In this document: piece after piece, positions 5,245 through 5,285 of the stretch
Position numbering within the stretch: the stretch's first letter is position 1
Layout of the letters: every line of letters begins with the position of its first letter
Assembly: GCA_003133425.1 (NCBI GenBank)
Contig: PKXI01000427.1
Span: forward strand, 1-5,285
Length of the DNA stretch: 5,285 nucleotides
Reading direction: 5' to 3'
Source: Acidobacteriaceae bacterium
Lineage (GTDB): Bacteria; Acidobacteriota; Terriglobia; Terriglobales; Acidobacteriaceae
Notes under the pieces: model-generated
Seen by the model: only the letters and a program-made list of their open reading frames with translations
Told to the model about the DNA's origin: nothing
The model's database searches: none
Translations under genes and position numbers: made by a program

Positions 5245-5285
5245 CACTACCGGGAATTGAACCCGGGTTTTAAGATTGAGAATCT
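5239..5285 (-). tRNA. tRNA-Glu (anticodon CTC), 3' half, cut by the window edge
   Basis: Read on the minus strand from the right edge: three bases of the anticodon 5' stem (AGA), the loop TTCTCAA with anticodon CTC (5280-5278), the 3' stem TCTTA, a 4-nt variable loop AAAC, a perfect T-arm CCGGG-TTCAATT-CCCGG (5266-5250), the acceptor strand TAGTGCT (5249-5243), discriminator A and an encoded CCA (5241-5239). U33, a purine at 37 and the NAAC variable loop fit tRNA-Glu, which would read GAG codons. The expected missing 5' part should start AGCACTA to pair with the acceptor strand. An A discriminator instead of the G of E. coli tRNA-Glu is acceptable in other bacteria. Confidence 0.88.

Noticed and set aside
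1..5285. CRISPR array
   Set aside because: No regularly spaced short repeats. The only repeat pair is 1.85 kb apart.

Overview
The window most resembles a GC-rich acidobacterial chromosome (Terriglobia-like) or a metagenomic contig from one. Three signs point there: the outer-membrane TonB-dependent receptor with a very glycine-rich C-terminal loop, the type of transposase, and the MacB/FtsX-type permease tail. This is inferred from remembered family resemblance; no database search was possible. It reads as a worn accessory region: three of the protein genes are fragments, and most intact products look like secreted or envelope proteins.

Layout: (1) Positions 1-~692, minus strand: the C-terminal half of a TonB-dependent, Oar-like receptor, running off the left edge. 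(2) ~687-1204, minus: the N-terminal part of a DDE transposase, cut before its catalytic domain and joined out of frame to the receptor fragment. (3) 1283-2551, plus: an intact-looking protein with an N-terminal CenC/CBM4_9-like jelly-roll domain and a C-terminal domain of unknown function. A hairpin covers the best ribosome binding site near its start. (4) 2613-2987, plus: the last ~95 residues of a MacB-like ABC permease, a gene remnant. (5) 2988-3614: no convincing gene, but strong inverted repeats (3080-3149), a terminator-like hairpin, and one copy of a 45-bp repeat. (6) 3615-4385, plus: an exported PagL-like (acyloxyacyl hydrolase family) beta-barrel candidate. (7) 4472-5047, minus: a small outer-membrane beta-barrel protein, convergent with (6). 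(8) 5200-5285: the second copy of the 45-bp repeat, then the 3' half of a tRNA-Glu(CTC) gene on the minus strand, cut by the right edge.

The most notable structure is the pair of direct repeats (3348-3392 and 5200-5244, 38 of 45 positions equal). They bracket the two outer-membrane genes, and one copy ends inside the 3' end of the tRNA gene. This looks like the footprint of an old tRNA-targeted integration or a dispersed terminator-bearing repeat. No integrase is visible between them. The genes do not form an obvious operon. Their shared theme is the cell envelope: receptor, exporter permease, lipid A-type enzyme, barrel protein and a possible glycan binder.
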